The position numbers and the translations under genes are program-made. A model generated the notes under the pieces. That model had not been told where the DNA came from. It made no database searches and was given only the letters and a program-made list of their open reading frames with translations. A stretch of 64,000 bases of DNA from Candidatus Rifleibacterium amylolyticum (lineage in GTDB: Bacteria > Muiribacteriota > Ozemobacteria > Ozemobacterales > Ozemobacteraceae), in contig JAACJG010000001.1 in the NCBI GenBank assembly GCA_009917695.1, positions 517,219 to 581,218 on the forward strand. The letters are read 5' to 3'. The first letter of the stretch is position 1. Every line of letters starts with the position of its first letter. Shown one piece after another: positions 24,178 through 32,269 of the stretch.

Positions 24178-26931
24178 TCACTTGAATATCAGAATCCAGG
24201 GTACCGCTATCGATAATTTTACCGCTCTGATACTCTGTCTGCTTTTGCGTCTGACAATGCGTACAGATGGGCAGATGCTTTTGAGCAACTGTTTTAAGCG
24301 TTGCACTGTCGTTTTGAATGCTCCCTGATCGTATTCAGGGTCGAAAATCGAACCCCAGGCCGACCGGTAAAGCGCCTCAACCTCTACAGAATGTGGCTGG
24401 GCGATAAAAAGTTGCAGCAGCAGATTGTGTGGTATCGATCCGACCTTGATGCGCAATCGACTTCCGCCATAGATCAGAAGACCGGCCGGCGCGTCGAAAA
24501 TCAGATGATCAGACGGGTAGTTTTTTTGCCAGTTAATGTATTCATCATAGTGCAGAGTTGCAGTTTCGTCGCTGGCCATGAGCGTGAAGAATTCGCCGGC
24601 GCGACTGTTTTCGGTCTGCTGCTGTTCGATTATATCCTTGAGCCCTGGAATACGCGTCATCAGGTGTTTAAGCATTGAGGGCGGCGTCTTGCCGATGTGA
24701 TACCCGATGTAATCGAGTCCCGATGCTTTGCCGCAACTCTGCAGCTTTGCCGCAATGTGCCCCCAGAAAGGGTCAAAGCTGCCCGAAACAATGTACTGCT
24801 GAATGAGCTCTTCAAGTTTCAGCTCTCGAAACTGGTTTGGGAAGTAGAGTGCCGCGAGCAGGTCGATCTGCAGACGCTGTGCCCGAGAGTGACCGCTTCC
24901 GAGGTAATGCTGCGATGTTCTTAAAGATTCGAGACCTTCACTGCTGTGATCCTGAAAAATCTGAGAGGCTGCCAGGCCAAAATGGAGATCGCCAATCTGC
25001 ACTGGTGAAGCGTTTTTGCTGACCGCGCGGCAGATCATCTGCTGGTAATGTTTTTCTGCCTCTGACAGGCGCATGTTGAAAACATGGCTCATTGCTTTCA
25101 GTGACTCTCCGACATAACAGGCGCGAGCTTCAAGACTGGCTGACGACATCAGTGCCGAGGCCTGGTGCCAGTAGGTTTCTGCGGCAGCCTGCTTGCCAAG
25201 CATTTCGCAGATCCATGCCAGCAGCGAAAATATTTCGTACATACCGCTGAGATTCTGTTTCTTCTCGCGGATCGTCAGAACTTCGCGAAAAATTTTGATG
25301 GCTTTGAAAAACTGCCCGAGTTTCATGAAAATCTTGCCGAGACCCATCCCGGTAACAGATGCGTTCCACAGGTTGTCCTGCTGCCGGTTCAGATTGTAGG
25401 CGCGGCTCAGCTGGGCGCGAGCCTTGTTGAAATTGCCAAGGTCATACTCTACCAGCCCGATGTTTGCCAGGAATGAAGCGAGAAGCTGTTCGTTGCCACT
25501 CTGTCTGGCCCGGTGCAGACCGGCAAGATAATGAGCTCGCGCCGATTGTGGTTTGCCACGAGAAAAATAGATATTGCCGAGAGCGTTTTCGGCTCTGGCC
25601 AGAGATTCATTATCGTTATCGATGACAAAGCTTTCGCGGGCGAGAAAAAGTTCAGACATTGCTTCATCGACGCGTCCAAGCCTTTTGAGAACCAGGGCGG
25701 ATGCGTAGAAAAGGTGCCCAAGCTGACTGCCGGGCTGATCTTCATATTTCGTCTTGGCTTCCTCGAGCAGCTGCAGGGCGTCATCGTAACGTTCCTGCGC
25801 TGAAAAGGTCTTCGAAATATCAAGGTAGACATTGTGTGCAAAAGTCAGATTACGGTTGAGAAAATTCTCTGCGAAAAAGGTGATCAGGCTGAATTTTCCG
25901 GCATAGAAAAAGCGCGAGCTGAGGCAGGTAAAACGCTCGACAATCTCTTCTTCGAGCCCGATCAGAGTGCCGAAATAAATGGCGGCTGCGGCCAGTTCGA
26001 GGTCTGAAGAGGTGAGATTGCGGCTTACCCAGTCAGAAATTTCGTCGGCGCGCAGATTCAGGACATCGGTGCGGTTGGCGATAAACCCAAGCAGCAGTCT
26101 CGGCACCAGCGGCGGAACTTCGAGATCTTCGCGGGCGTTAAGGGTGTTGGCAAGCAGCCAGTTAAGCTTGTCGCCGTCGAGATTTCTGAAAATTTCGATG
26201 AAGTAGTTTTCGATGATTGCGTTAATTCTTGGCTCAGGCGTTTCTCTGATGAAAACCATGTTTGCCTGCAGCTGCTTTTCGCAGAGCTCTGGCAGGCTGC
26301 GCAATTCCATCCACAGGCGGGTGCTGTTTTCGACGTCGTTAGGTGGTGCGGCAGGTGGTTGCTGAAGCAGTGCCAGCGGAAATCTGGTAAAGAAAAGCCC
26401 GTTCCAGGTAAGCCTTTCGGTTTCGCGCGGGTCGAGCTTGATCGGGGTGCGTTTGAAGACTTTGAATGGCAACTCATGATAAGCAGCCCTGCCGCTCCAG
26501 GCAAGATAGAGCGATACTCTTTTGATTACGCTGTCTGAGGTCTGGCGGGCAATGCTGAGAAGAAGCCGGTTGCTGTAAGATACTCTGCAGAACAGCGATG
26601 CCATTTCGCCGGTTGGCGGCGCATAGACCGTATCTTTGGTCAGATCGATAAGCGTTTTCTCGATAGTCGAGACCTGCAGGCGATATCCCCTGAACAATAT
26701 TGTCTGTATATATGAAGCAGTCGTTTTGCCGTGATAGACAAATACCAGCTCAAATCCGTTGATCGTGCGGTTTCTTCGCCGGTGATCAGACACTATAGTC
26801 AGCGTCTTCGGCGGTTCTGGCGCCAGACCGAGCAGAAACAACGCAGTCTGATGCGAAAAATATTCGCCCTCGTTGCTGATCAGCGAGCCAAGCTGCTCGA
26901 GTATTACCGCAAAACTGTCAGGTTCCGGCAA
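24178..26931 (-). CDS. Multidomain protein: AbiEi-like N-terminus, TPR repeats, winged-helix C-terminus
   Basis: 917 residues from a TTG start, supported by GAGGG 7 nt upstream. Residues about 15-110 resemble the AbiEi antitoxin family: 'YFSHQTALFLLGLAPEPP', then a strand-rich part, 'LQVSTIEKTLIDLTKD'. The centre (about 360-640) is a series of TPR units ('HLFYASALVLKRLGRVDEAM', 'ARAENALGNIYFSRGKPQSA'). The C-terminal 120 residues look like an OmpR/BTAD-type winged helix ('VEVEALYRSAWGSIFDPEYD', 'FKTTVQRLKQLLKSI'). No AbiEii nucleotidyltransferase toxin is next to it. A likely reading is a large transcription regulator with a protein-binding middle; what it senses is unknown. Confidence 0.65.
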   Translation of the reverse strand: MPEPDSFAVILEQLGSLISNEGEYFSHQTALFLLGLAPEPPKTLTIVSDHRRRNRTINGFELVFVYHGKTTASYIQTILFRGYRLQVSTIEKTLIDLTKDTVYAPPTGEMASLFCRVSYSNRLLLSIARQTSDSVIKRVSLYLAWSGRAAYHELPFKVFKRTPIKLDPRETERLTWNGLFFTRFPLALLQQPPAAPPNDVENSTRLWMELRSLPELCEKQLQANMVFIRETPEPRINAIIENYFIEIFRNLDGDKLNWLLANTLNAREDLEVPPLVPRLLLGFIANRTDVLNLRADEISDWVSRNLTSSDLELAAAAIYFGTLIGLEEEIVERFTCLSSRFFYAGKFSLITFFAENFLNRNLTFAHNVYLDISKTFSAQERYDDALQLLEEAKTKYEDQPGSQLGHLFYASALVLKRLGRVDEAMSELFLARESFVIDNDNESLARAENALGNIYFSRGKPQSARAHYLAGLHRARQSGNEQLLASFLANIGLVEYDLGNFNKARAQLSRAYNLNRQQDNLWNASVTGMGLGKIFMKLGQFFKAIKIFREVLTIREKKQNLSGMYEIFSLLAWICEMLGKQAAAETYWHQASALMSSASLEARACYVGESLKAMSHVFNMRLSEAEKHYQQMICRAVSKNASPVQIGDLHFGLAASQIFQDHSSEGLESLRTSQHYLGSGHSRAQRLQIDLLAALYFPNQFRELKLEELIQQYIVSGSFDPFWGHIAAKLQSCGKASGLDYIGYHIGKTPPSMLKHLMTRIPGLKDIIEQQQTENSRAGEFFTLMASDETATLHYDEYINWQKNYPSDHLIFDAPAGLLIYGGSRLRIKVGSIPHNLLLQLFIAQPHSVEVEALYRSAWGSIFDPEYDQGAFKTTVQRLKQLLKSICPSVRIVRRKSRQSIRAVKLSIAVPWILIFK

Positions 26932-27087
26932 GACTTTTCCCTCATCTGTTTGATCTTACTGACTCCAATTATAATACATGATCCCTTTTTTCGCCGCGAA
27001 AAATATTAGCCATCGCCAAAAGGCTATTTCTGGAAATGGTCGAAGAAGTGCGGTAAAATTTAGTTATTCTGGGATCTGGAGATTTTT

Positions 27088-28980
27088 ATGAAAAGTTTTG
27101 CCGATATGCTGCTGAGCCGCTCTGCGTTCAGCGAGATAGTGATGGGGAACACTGCCGTAGTCAGAGCGATGATCGAGGCCGGCACCAGGGTCGTGACTTC
27201 TTACCCGGGTTCGCCGACGCCTGAAATCGCCGGCGCGATTGCCGGCATTAAGCTCGAGGACCGGCCGTTCTATTTTGAATTTTCGACCAACGAAAAGGTC
27301 GCCACCGAAGTCGCTTATGGTGCGGCAGTTAACGGGCATCTGGCAACCGTCTTTTTTAAGAGCGTCGGGCTCAACGTCGCGGCCGATACCTTTGTGCAGC
27401 TGAGTCTGATGAATCTGACCGGCGGCATGGTCGTTATTCTCGGCGATGACCCGGGCGCTAATTCTTCGCAGAACGAACAGGACAATCGCCACCTCGCGCG
27501 TCTCAGCTATACTCCGGTTTTTGAGCCCGCCAACCCGCAGGAAGTTTATGAATTCTACAAGGCAGCGGCAAAGCTTTCGCAGCAGCTGCACATGCCGGTT
27601 ATTCTCAGACTGACTACGCATGTCTGCCACGCCAAACAGAAAGTGGCGTTCGCCGCCTGGAATCCCTCAGAATTCGACAAGACGCCACGTTTCGACAGCA
27701 AAAATGGCCCTTATATGCCATTGACCAGCCTGGTGTTTCCGATGAAACGCCGCGCTCTCGCCAATCTGCGCGAGGTTGCCGAATTCAGCGAAAAACAGGG
27801 GTGTCATCAGCAGGCTTCCAACGGCAGCCGCCGTGGCATCATTACCTTCGGCCTGCCTTATCTCTCACTGCTCGATGCGCTGGCTGAGACCGACAAAAAG
27901 CCTGACATCCTGAAGCTCGGCCTCGTTTATCCGCTGCCGGCAGGGCTGGTCGCCGAATTTTTGCGCAGTCACGACGAAGTCTTCATTCTTGAAGAGCTCG
28001 ACGACATTATCGAAGGCGATATCAAGCGCCTCGCGTTTGAGCAGCAGATCAAGGTCAAAATTCACGGCAAAGCCAATGCCGAAGCCTGGATTGGCGAATA
28101 TACCGCCGACAAGGTTGCCGGTCTGCTGAGCGCAGTCTGGCCGAAACTGTTGGCGCCACCTGCTGCCGCGCCAGAAGTCAGCGCCGCGGTGCCGCCGCGT
28201 CCAGCCCAGATGTGCCCGGGTTGTGGTCATCGCAGTGCTTTTCACGCAATAAAACAGGCGCTAAAGCCTGAGGATATAAAAGTTGCCGATATCGGCTGCC
28301 ATACTCTCGGCTTCATGCCGCCTTATGAAATGGGCCAGCTGCTGATGTGCATGGGCGCCTCGACCGGCATTGCTGCCGGAATGTCGTTGTTTAACGATTC
28401 GCGGCGCGTCGTCTGCTTTCTTGGCGATTCTACCTTTTTTCATGCTGGCCTGCCAGGGATAATCAATGCCCTGTTCAATCGGCATAACATCACGCTGATT
28501 GTTATGGAAAACGGCACCACAGCAATGACCGGCCACCAGGATCACGCCGCCAGCGGCCGCAACTTCAATCAGGTTACCGAGAGTATTCCGGTGCGCAAGG
28601 TGCTTGAAGGGTTTGGAATTAAACATATCTTTGAGGTCGATACCTACCAGCAGCAGAAGCTCACCGATATGGTGCGTGAGGCCGTCGCCGTTGAAGGCTT
28701 TTCCGTCGTTATCGCCCGTCACCCCTGCATGCTCAAGCTGATGCGCGAACAGCGCCGCAAGGAAAACTTTCAGGCAAAAATGGTGAGCATAAACCAGCAG
28801 ACCTGTAACCAGACACACGCCTGTGTAAGTGATTTTGCCTGTCCGACATTCGTCATGCACGATGACGGCACGATCGATGTTAACCCGGATCTTTGCATCG
28901 GTGATGGCTCATGTCTGCAGACCTGTCCGGCCAAAGCCATCAATCGCCCGGAAGCCCGCCAGAAGGAGGCAAAATCATGA
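27088..28980 (+). CDS. iorA: Indolepyruvate:ferredoxin oxidoreductase, alpha subunit
   Basis: 630 residues. With IorB it oxidatively decarboxylates aryl pyruvates (from Trp, Phe, Tyr) to aryl-acetyl-CoA, passing electrons to ferredoxin. Domains: 2-oxoacid oxidoreductase pyrimidine-binding domain (about 10-180; 'TSYPGSPTPEIAGAI', 'GDDPGANSSQNEQDNR'), a swivel domain, the TPP-binding domain beginning 'MCPGCGHRSAFHAI' (C376, C379) with 'GDSTFFHAGLPGIINAL', and a C-terminal ferredoxin domain. The ferredoxin part is odd: the first motif is C573-x5-C579-x5-C585-P and the second is C603-x2-D606-x2-C609-x3-C613-P, so each lacks the usual second Cys. Ribosome site GGAG about 7 nt upstream. Confidence 0.92.
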   Translation: MKSFADMLLSRSAFSEIVMGNTAVVRAMIEAGTRVVTSYPGSPTPEIAGAIAGIKLEDRPFYFEFSTNEKVATEVAYGAAVNGHLATVFFKSVGLNVAADTFVQLSLMNLTGGMVVILGDDPGANSSQNEQDNRHLARLSYTPVFEPANPQEVYEFYKAAAKLSQQLHMPVILRLTTHVCHAKQKVAFAAWNPSEFDKTPRFDSKNGPYMPLTSLVFPMKRRALANLREVAEFSEKQGCHQQASNGSRRGIITFGLPYLSLLDALAETDKKPDILKLGLVYPLPAGLVAEFLRSHDEVFILEELDDIIEGDIKRLAFEQQIKVKIHGKANAEAWIGEYTADKVAGLLSAVWPKLLAPPAAAPEVSAAVPPRPAQMCPGCGHRSAFHAIKQALKPEDIKVADIGCHTLGFMPPYEMGQLLMCMGASTGIAAGMSLFNDSRRVVCFLGDSTFFHAGLPGIINALFNRHNITLIVMENGTTAMTGHQDHAASGRNFNQVTESIPVRKVLEGFGIKHIFEVDTYQQQKLTDMVREAVAVEGFSVVIARHPCMLKLMREQRRKENFQAKMVSINQQTCNQTHACVSDFACPTFVMHDDGTIDVNPDLCIGDGSCLQTCPAKAINRPEARQKEAKS

Positions 28981-29552
28981 AAGCATTCAACATTTACCTC
29001 AGTGGTGTCGGTGGACAGGGCATCGGCCTGATCAGTGAAATTATTCTTCGTGCTGCCGACCATGCCGGTTTGAACGCTCTCGGTGTCGATACGCACGGTC
29101 TCGCTCAGCGCGGCGGCATCGTCTCATCACATATCAGAATCGGTGATAACATTCATTCACCGCTCGTTTCCAGGCATTCTGCCAATCTGGTTATCTCGCT
29201 CGAACGACACGAGGCGTTGCGTGCCGCCGCTGATTACCTGGCCGCCGCCGGCACGCTTGTCTACTATGATACCTCCTGGCAGCCGCTGCCGGTGCGTCTC
29301 AAGAAAGCTGCCGAAATCAAGGTCGAACAGGTCGAAGAGTTTTGTCGCAAGGGTTCGTTTAAGCTGTATGCCGTGCATCATACCGATCTGCCCGACCCGC
29401 GCATGCAGAACATCGCCCTTCTGGCCGGAATCTGCAAAAACGGTCTTGTCAGCGGTTTAAATGCTGACAATTACCGCGCCGCCATGCACGATCTGATGGC
29501 CGGTCGCATGCTGCAGGGCAATCTCGATCTTTTCGACCGCCTGCTGGCGTAA
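28977..29552 (+). CDS. iorB: Indolepyruvate:ferredoxin oxidoreductase, beta subunit
   Basis: 191 residues. The ATG at 28977 overlaps the iorA stop (ATGA) and follows AAGGAGG (28963-28969), so iorA and iorB are translationally coupled. The sequence is a 2-oxoacid oxidoreductase gamma-type domain: 'LSGVGGQGIGLISEI', then 'GVDTHGLAQRGGIVSSHIRI' and 'YDTSWQPLPVRLKK'. It is the expected partner and order for two-subunit IOR. Together they indicate growth on, or redox disposal from, aromatic amino acids. Confidence 0.92.
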   Translation: MKAFNIYLSGVGGQGIGLISEIILRAADHAGLNALGVDTHGLAQRGGIVSSHIRIGDNIHSPLVSRHSANLVISLERHEALRAAADYLAAAGTLVYYDTSWQPLPVRLKKAAEIKVEQVEEFCRKGSFKLYAVHHTDLPDPRMQNIALLAGICKNGLVSGLNADNYRAAMHDLMAGRMLQGNLDLFDRLLA

Positions 29553-29574
29553 GAATAAAAATTGGAGTGATTCG

Positions 29575-30225
29575 ATGAAAAAATTCAAATGTATGTTTGT
29601 GTGCTTTTTGGTTGCTCTTGCCGTTTTTGTTGCGGCGCCTTCAGCATTCGCTGTCGATGAAAGCGTCGAACCAGCCGATACCTATCGGCTTTCTCTCAAT
29701 GACGTAGAGATAGATCTTTTTCCCGATCGCGATATCGAACTGCCCGAAAACGCGGGCAAAGCGAAGGCGCGTCTGATCGTCAACCCCGAAAAGCGCTTCA
29801 CTTATGGTGATGTTGACTTTCAATATCCTCGCTACTTTACCTTCGAAGCTGATCTCAATGAAGCCGAAGTAAGACTCTGGAGCCTCTCTGGCAATAAAGC
29901 TGTGCTCATGGTTCAGCGCTATCCGGTCGAAATGGATCACAAGATTATGGCAGAACAGCTTCTGCCAAGCTTCGGCGAAGGCAACTCAACCCTTGGCACC
30001 TGCGAGATGATGTTCAATGGCGTAAAAACTACCGGTTCCCGCGTCATTACGACTATCGGTCAGGGCACCATCGCTCAGGACATCTATTCCTTCGACATGG
30101 CGAACGGCTCTCTGCTGCTGATTCTTCAGGATACTCTCGAAGACGACAGGAACTCAGATGAATTCAAAGCCTTCTGCGCTCAGCTCAGTCGCACCTTCAA
30201 GATCACCGAAGCCGAAAAAAAATAA
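29575..30225 (+). CDS. Secreted hypothetical protein downstream of iorB
   Basis: 216 residues with a signal peptide (KKFKCMF, then a hydrophobic core, ending AFA at about 26). GGAG is about 10 nt upstream of the ATG. The mature protein is acidic and beta-rich ('RYFTFEADLNEAEVRLWSL', 'SYDFDMANGSLLLIL'-like strands), 190 residues, similar in style to periplasmic PsbP-like domains, but I do not assign a family. It lies 22 nt after iorB, so it may be co-transcribed, though a functional link is not obvious. Confidence 0.6.
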   Translation: MKKFKCMFVCFLVALAVFVAAPSAFAVDESVEPADTYRLSLNDVEIDLFPDRDIELPENAGKAKARLIVNPEKRFTYGDVDFQYPRYFTFEADLNEAEVRLWSLSGNKAVLMVQRYPVEMDHKIMAEQLLPSFGEGNSTLGTCEMMFNGVKTTGSRVITTIGQGTIAQDIYSFDMANGSLLLILQDTLEDDRNSDEFKAFCAQLSRTFKITEAEKK

Positions 30226-30233
30226 ACGCCGAA

Positions 30234-30265
30234 AGCCAGCTTATAGAAACTGGCTCACTGTTTTT
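30234..30265 (+). terminator. Probable intrinsic terminator
   Basis: AGCCAG / CTGGCT stem (30234-30239, 30250-30255) with a 10-nt loop, followed by CACTG and TTTTT (30261-30265), just after the stop at 30225. Confidence 0.5.
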
Positions 30266-30276
30266 GCCTGAATAAA

Positions 30277-30499
30277 GGGCGCAGGCGGGTTTCTCATGAG
30301 CGAAAACTTTTTGCACAGGGAGGTGCTTATGCTGAGCTGCGCAGGATAGAGCAGCTCAGCCGAGTCAGGCAGTTTTGACGCAAAGCTATAGCTTTTCACA
30401 ATATTCTTTCGTCTGGCGAGAGTTGCAGCGAATGAGGGCAAGCCATCCGCATCTCTAACGGCTGAAGCCGTAAGAGCTGCCTAATTCCGCCGAAAGCCC
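30277..30499 (+). ncRNA. Candidate structured RNA element, copy 1 (upstream of the 5'-nucleotidase)
   Basis: Predicted fold: closing stem GGGC/GCCC (30277-30280, 30496-30499), an internal loop GCA/GAAA, then GGCGG/CCGCC (30284-30288, 30487-30491). Inside is a branch GCG-AAAAC pairing with GTTTT-GA-CGC (30300-30307, 30372-30381), extended by a perfect 10-bp hairpin (30331-30340 with 30351-30360). A second arm near 30410-30432 and a further hairpin (30443-30466) follow. The element at 37844-37966 shares the framework, with a compensatory G-C to A-T change in the closing stem. The GACGCAAAGC segment resembles a piece of the c-di-GMP-I (GEMM) riboswitch, but other parts do not fit. It ends 165 nt before the next start codon. 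Confidence 0.55.
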
Positions 30500-30664
30500 G
30501 AATATGGAAACGATACAAAGTTTCAGCAGGAACATAGACAAAAAATTGAACATCTGAAAACTTTTCTGGTGGGGCAGCGTATTATTTTGCTCGAAGGCAT
30601 TGCGGGGTGGGGGATTGGTAAGTAGAATCTCTCTATACACTCTTAAAGAAAGCGCGTGCATTGA

Positions 30665-32269
30665 ATGAATAAAATATTGCGGCTTGTGTTTCTGCTTTTA
30701 GTCATTCCTTACAGCCTGCTGGCCTTTTCACCGGAACCTTTCGAGGTTGTCGAATTCAGCATTCTCCACACCTCTGATGTTCATGCGCACCTGATGGCGT
30801 TCGATGGCCCGACCGGCAACGGCGTTGGCGGCTATGCCCGCATCAAGGCCTACAGAGATTCTCTCGAAGCTCAAGGCCGCGAAGTGATCATGCTTTCTTC
30901 CGGCGATATTTTTCAGGGCACTTTCTTTTACCGCTTTTTTCAGGGCATTCCTGATATCGAATTCATGAACGATACCGGCTATGCCGCAATGACGCTCGGC
31001 AACCACGAATTCGACAATGGCCAGGCCGCCCTTGCCGAAGCTGTTTCTTACGCAAAATTTCCGATTCTGGCTGCCAATATCGTTTTCAAGAAGATTCCGC
31101 AGCTGCAGGCGCGTATCAAGCCTTACACCATAGTAAATGCCGGCCCGGCCGACAACCCGGTCAAGATCGCCATCATCGGCTTCACCCCCGAAAATCTTGC
31201 CGAAATCGTGCAGCCGCTTTTTGTAAATGATTTTGATGTGCGCAACGCCGCCGACTCATTGCGCCAGTATCTGCCCGAAATCAAAGCGCAACAACCCGAT
31301 ATGATTCTCGTTCTTTCACACCTCGGCTGGGAACGCGAACTTGAACTTTTTGACGAGTTTCCCGAAATCGATGGCATTCTCGGTGGTCATACCCATCTCG
31401 TTATCGATCCGCCGGCTGTTGTCAACGGCGAGAATGGCCATCGCTTCATGTCGCAGCCAGGAGAATGGGGCCAGTATATAACCCGCTACGATATCGCTCT
31501 TTATCGCAACTCTGCCCGCAAGGTCGAAGTGCTCGCCGCCGGTCTGGTTGCCATGAGCAACGAAAAGCCCGAAGATGCTGTCATGGCTCAGTCCGTGCTC
31601 AAACTCTGGCAGCAGGTCGAAGACAAGGTCAGCACCGTGCTCGGTACCGCCCGCGTATTCCTCAATGGTGAGCGCGATTACATCAGAAAAATGGAAACCA
31701 ATCTTGGCAACCTGGTTACCGACTGTTTTGCCGATTTCGCCGGAGCCGATCTGGCCCTGGTTAACGGTGGTGGCATTCGCAGTTCGATTGCAACCGGCTC
31801 GATTACCGTTGGTGACTGCCTCAACGTATTACCTTTCGATAATTATCTGGTCAAAATAAAACTCACCGGTGCCTCTTTAAAGAAAATCTTTGCACGCATC
31901 GCTGCAGGCATCTCGCAGTCAGGCGGCTTTGGCGGCTTTTTGCAGGTTTCCCGCGGCATGCTCGTCGATTACTCGCAGGGCGAAGTTTCTGTCAGCCTCA
32001 ACGGCAAAGAGCTCATCGATGACGAGCTTTATACTGTATGCACCACCGATTTTCTCGCTGCCGGCGGCGACGGCCTGACCGGATTTACCGAAGCGGTTGA
32101 CTCTGAATCGACCGGCAAACTGATCGGTGATGTTTTTATGAAATTTATAAAAGCTCAGAGCAGTGTTTCGCCGGCAACTGAAGGCCGAATCAAGCTTATG
32201 CAGACTGTCAACAAGATCAAGATGCCAAAAGGCATTATCAAGAACATCCCGACTCCGCCGCGCGACTAG
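30665..32269 (+). CDS. Secreted 5'-nucleotidase / 2',3'-cyclic phosphodiesterase family protein
   Basis: 534 residues with a signal peptide (1-20, LLVIPYSLLA). The N-terminal metallophosphatase domain shows its two-metal motifs: 'HTSDVHAH' (DxH), 'SSGDIFQG' (GD), 'LGNHEFDNG' (GNHE), 'VLSHLGWERE' and 'GGHTHL' (GHTH). The C-terminal 5_nucleotid_C domain has 'VNGGGIRSSIATG' and 'LPFDNYLVKIKLTG'. The family dephosphorylates nucleotides or UDP-sugars outside the cytoplasm. There is no clear ribosome site. The long leader contains the structured element at 30277-30499, which may regulate it. Its 3' end overlaps the convergent kinase-like gene by 32 bp. Confidence 0.9.
   Translation: MNKILRLVFLLLVIPYSLLAFSPEPFEVVEFSILHTSDVHAHLMAFDGPTGNGVGGYARIKAYRDSLEAQGREVIMLSSGDIFQGTFFYRFFQGIPDIEFMNDTGYAAMTLGNHEFDNGQAALAEAVSYAKFPILAANIVFKKIPQLQARIKPYTIVNAGPADNPVKIAIIGFTPENLAEIVQPLFVNDFDVRNAADSLRQYLPEIKAQQPDMILVLSHLGWERELELFDEFPEIDGILGGHTHLVIDPPAVVNGENGHRFMSQPGEWGQYITRYDIALYRNSARKVEVLAAGLVAMSNEKPEDAVMAQSVLKLWQQVEDKVSTVLGTARVFLNGERDYIRKMETNLGNLVTDCFADFAGADLALVNGGGIRSSIATGSITVGDCLNVLPFDNYLVKIKLTGASLKKIFARIAAGISQSGGFGGFLQVSRGMLVDYSQGEVSVSLNGKELIDDELYTVCTTDFLAAGGDGLTGFTEAVDSESTGKLIGDVFMKFIKAQSSVSPATEGRIKLMQTVNKIKMPKGIIKNIPTPPRD

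Noticed and set aside
30372-30390. Canonical c-di-GMP-I (GEMM) riboswitch
   Set aside because: Only the GACGCAAAGC piece and a three-way layout agree; the conserved GGGCAAACC side, tetraloop receptor and 3' GGGUUACCG part are not found. Kept as a candidate new element instead.
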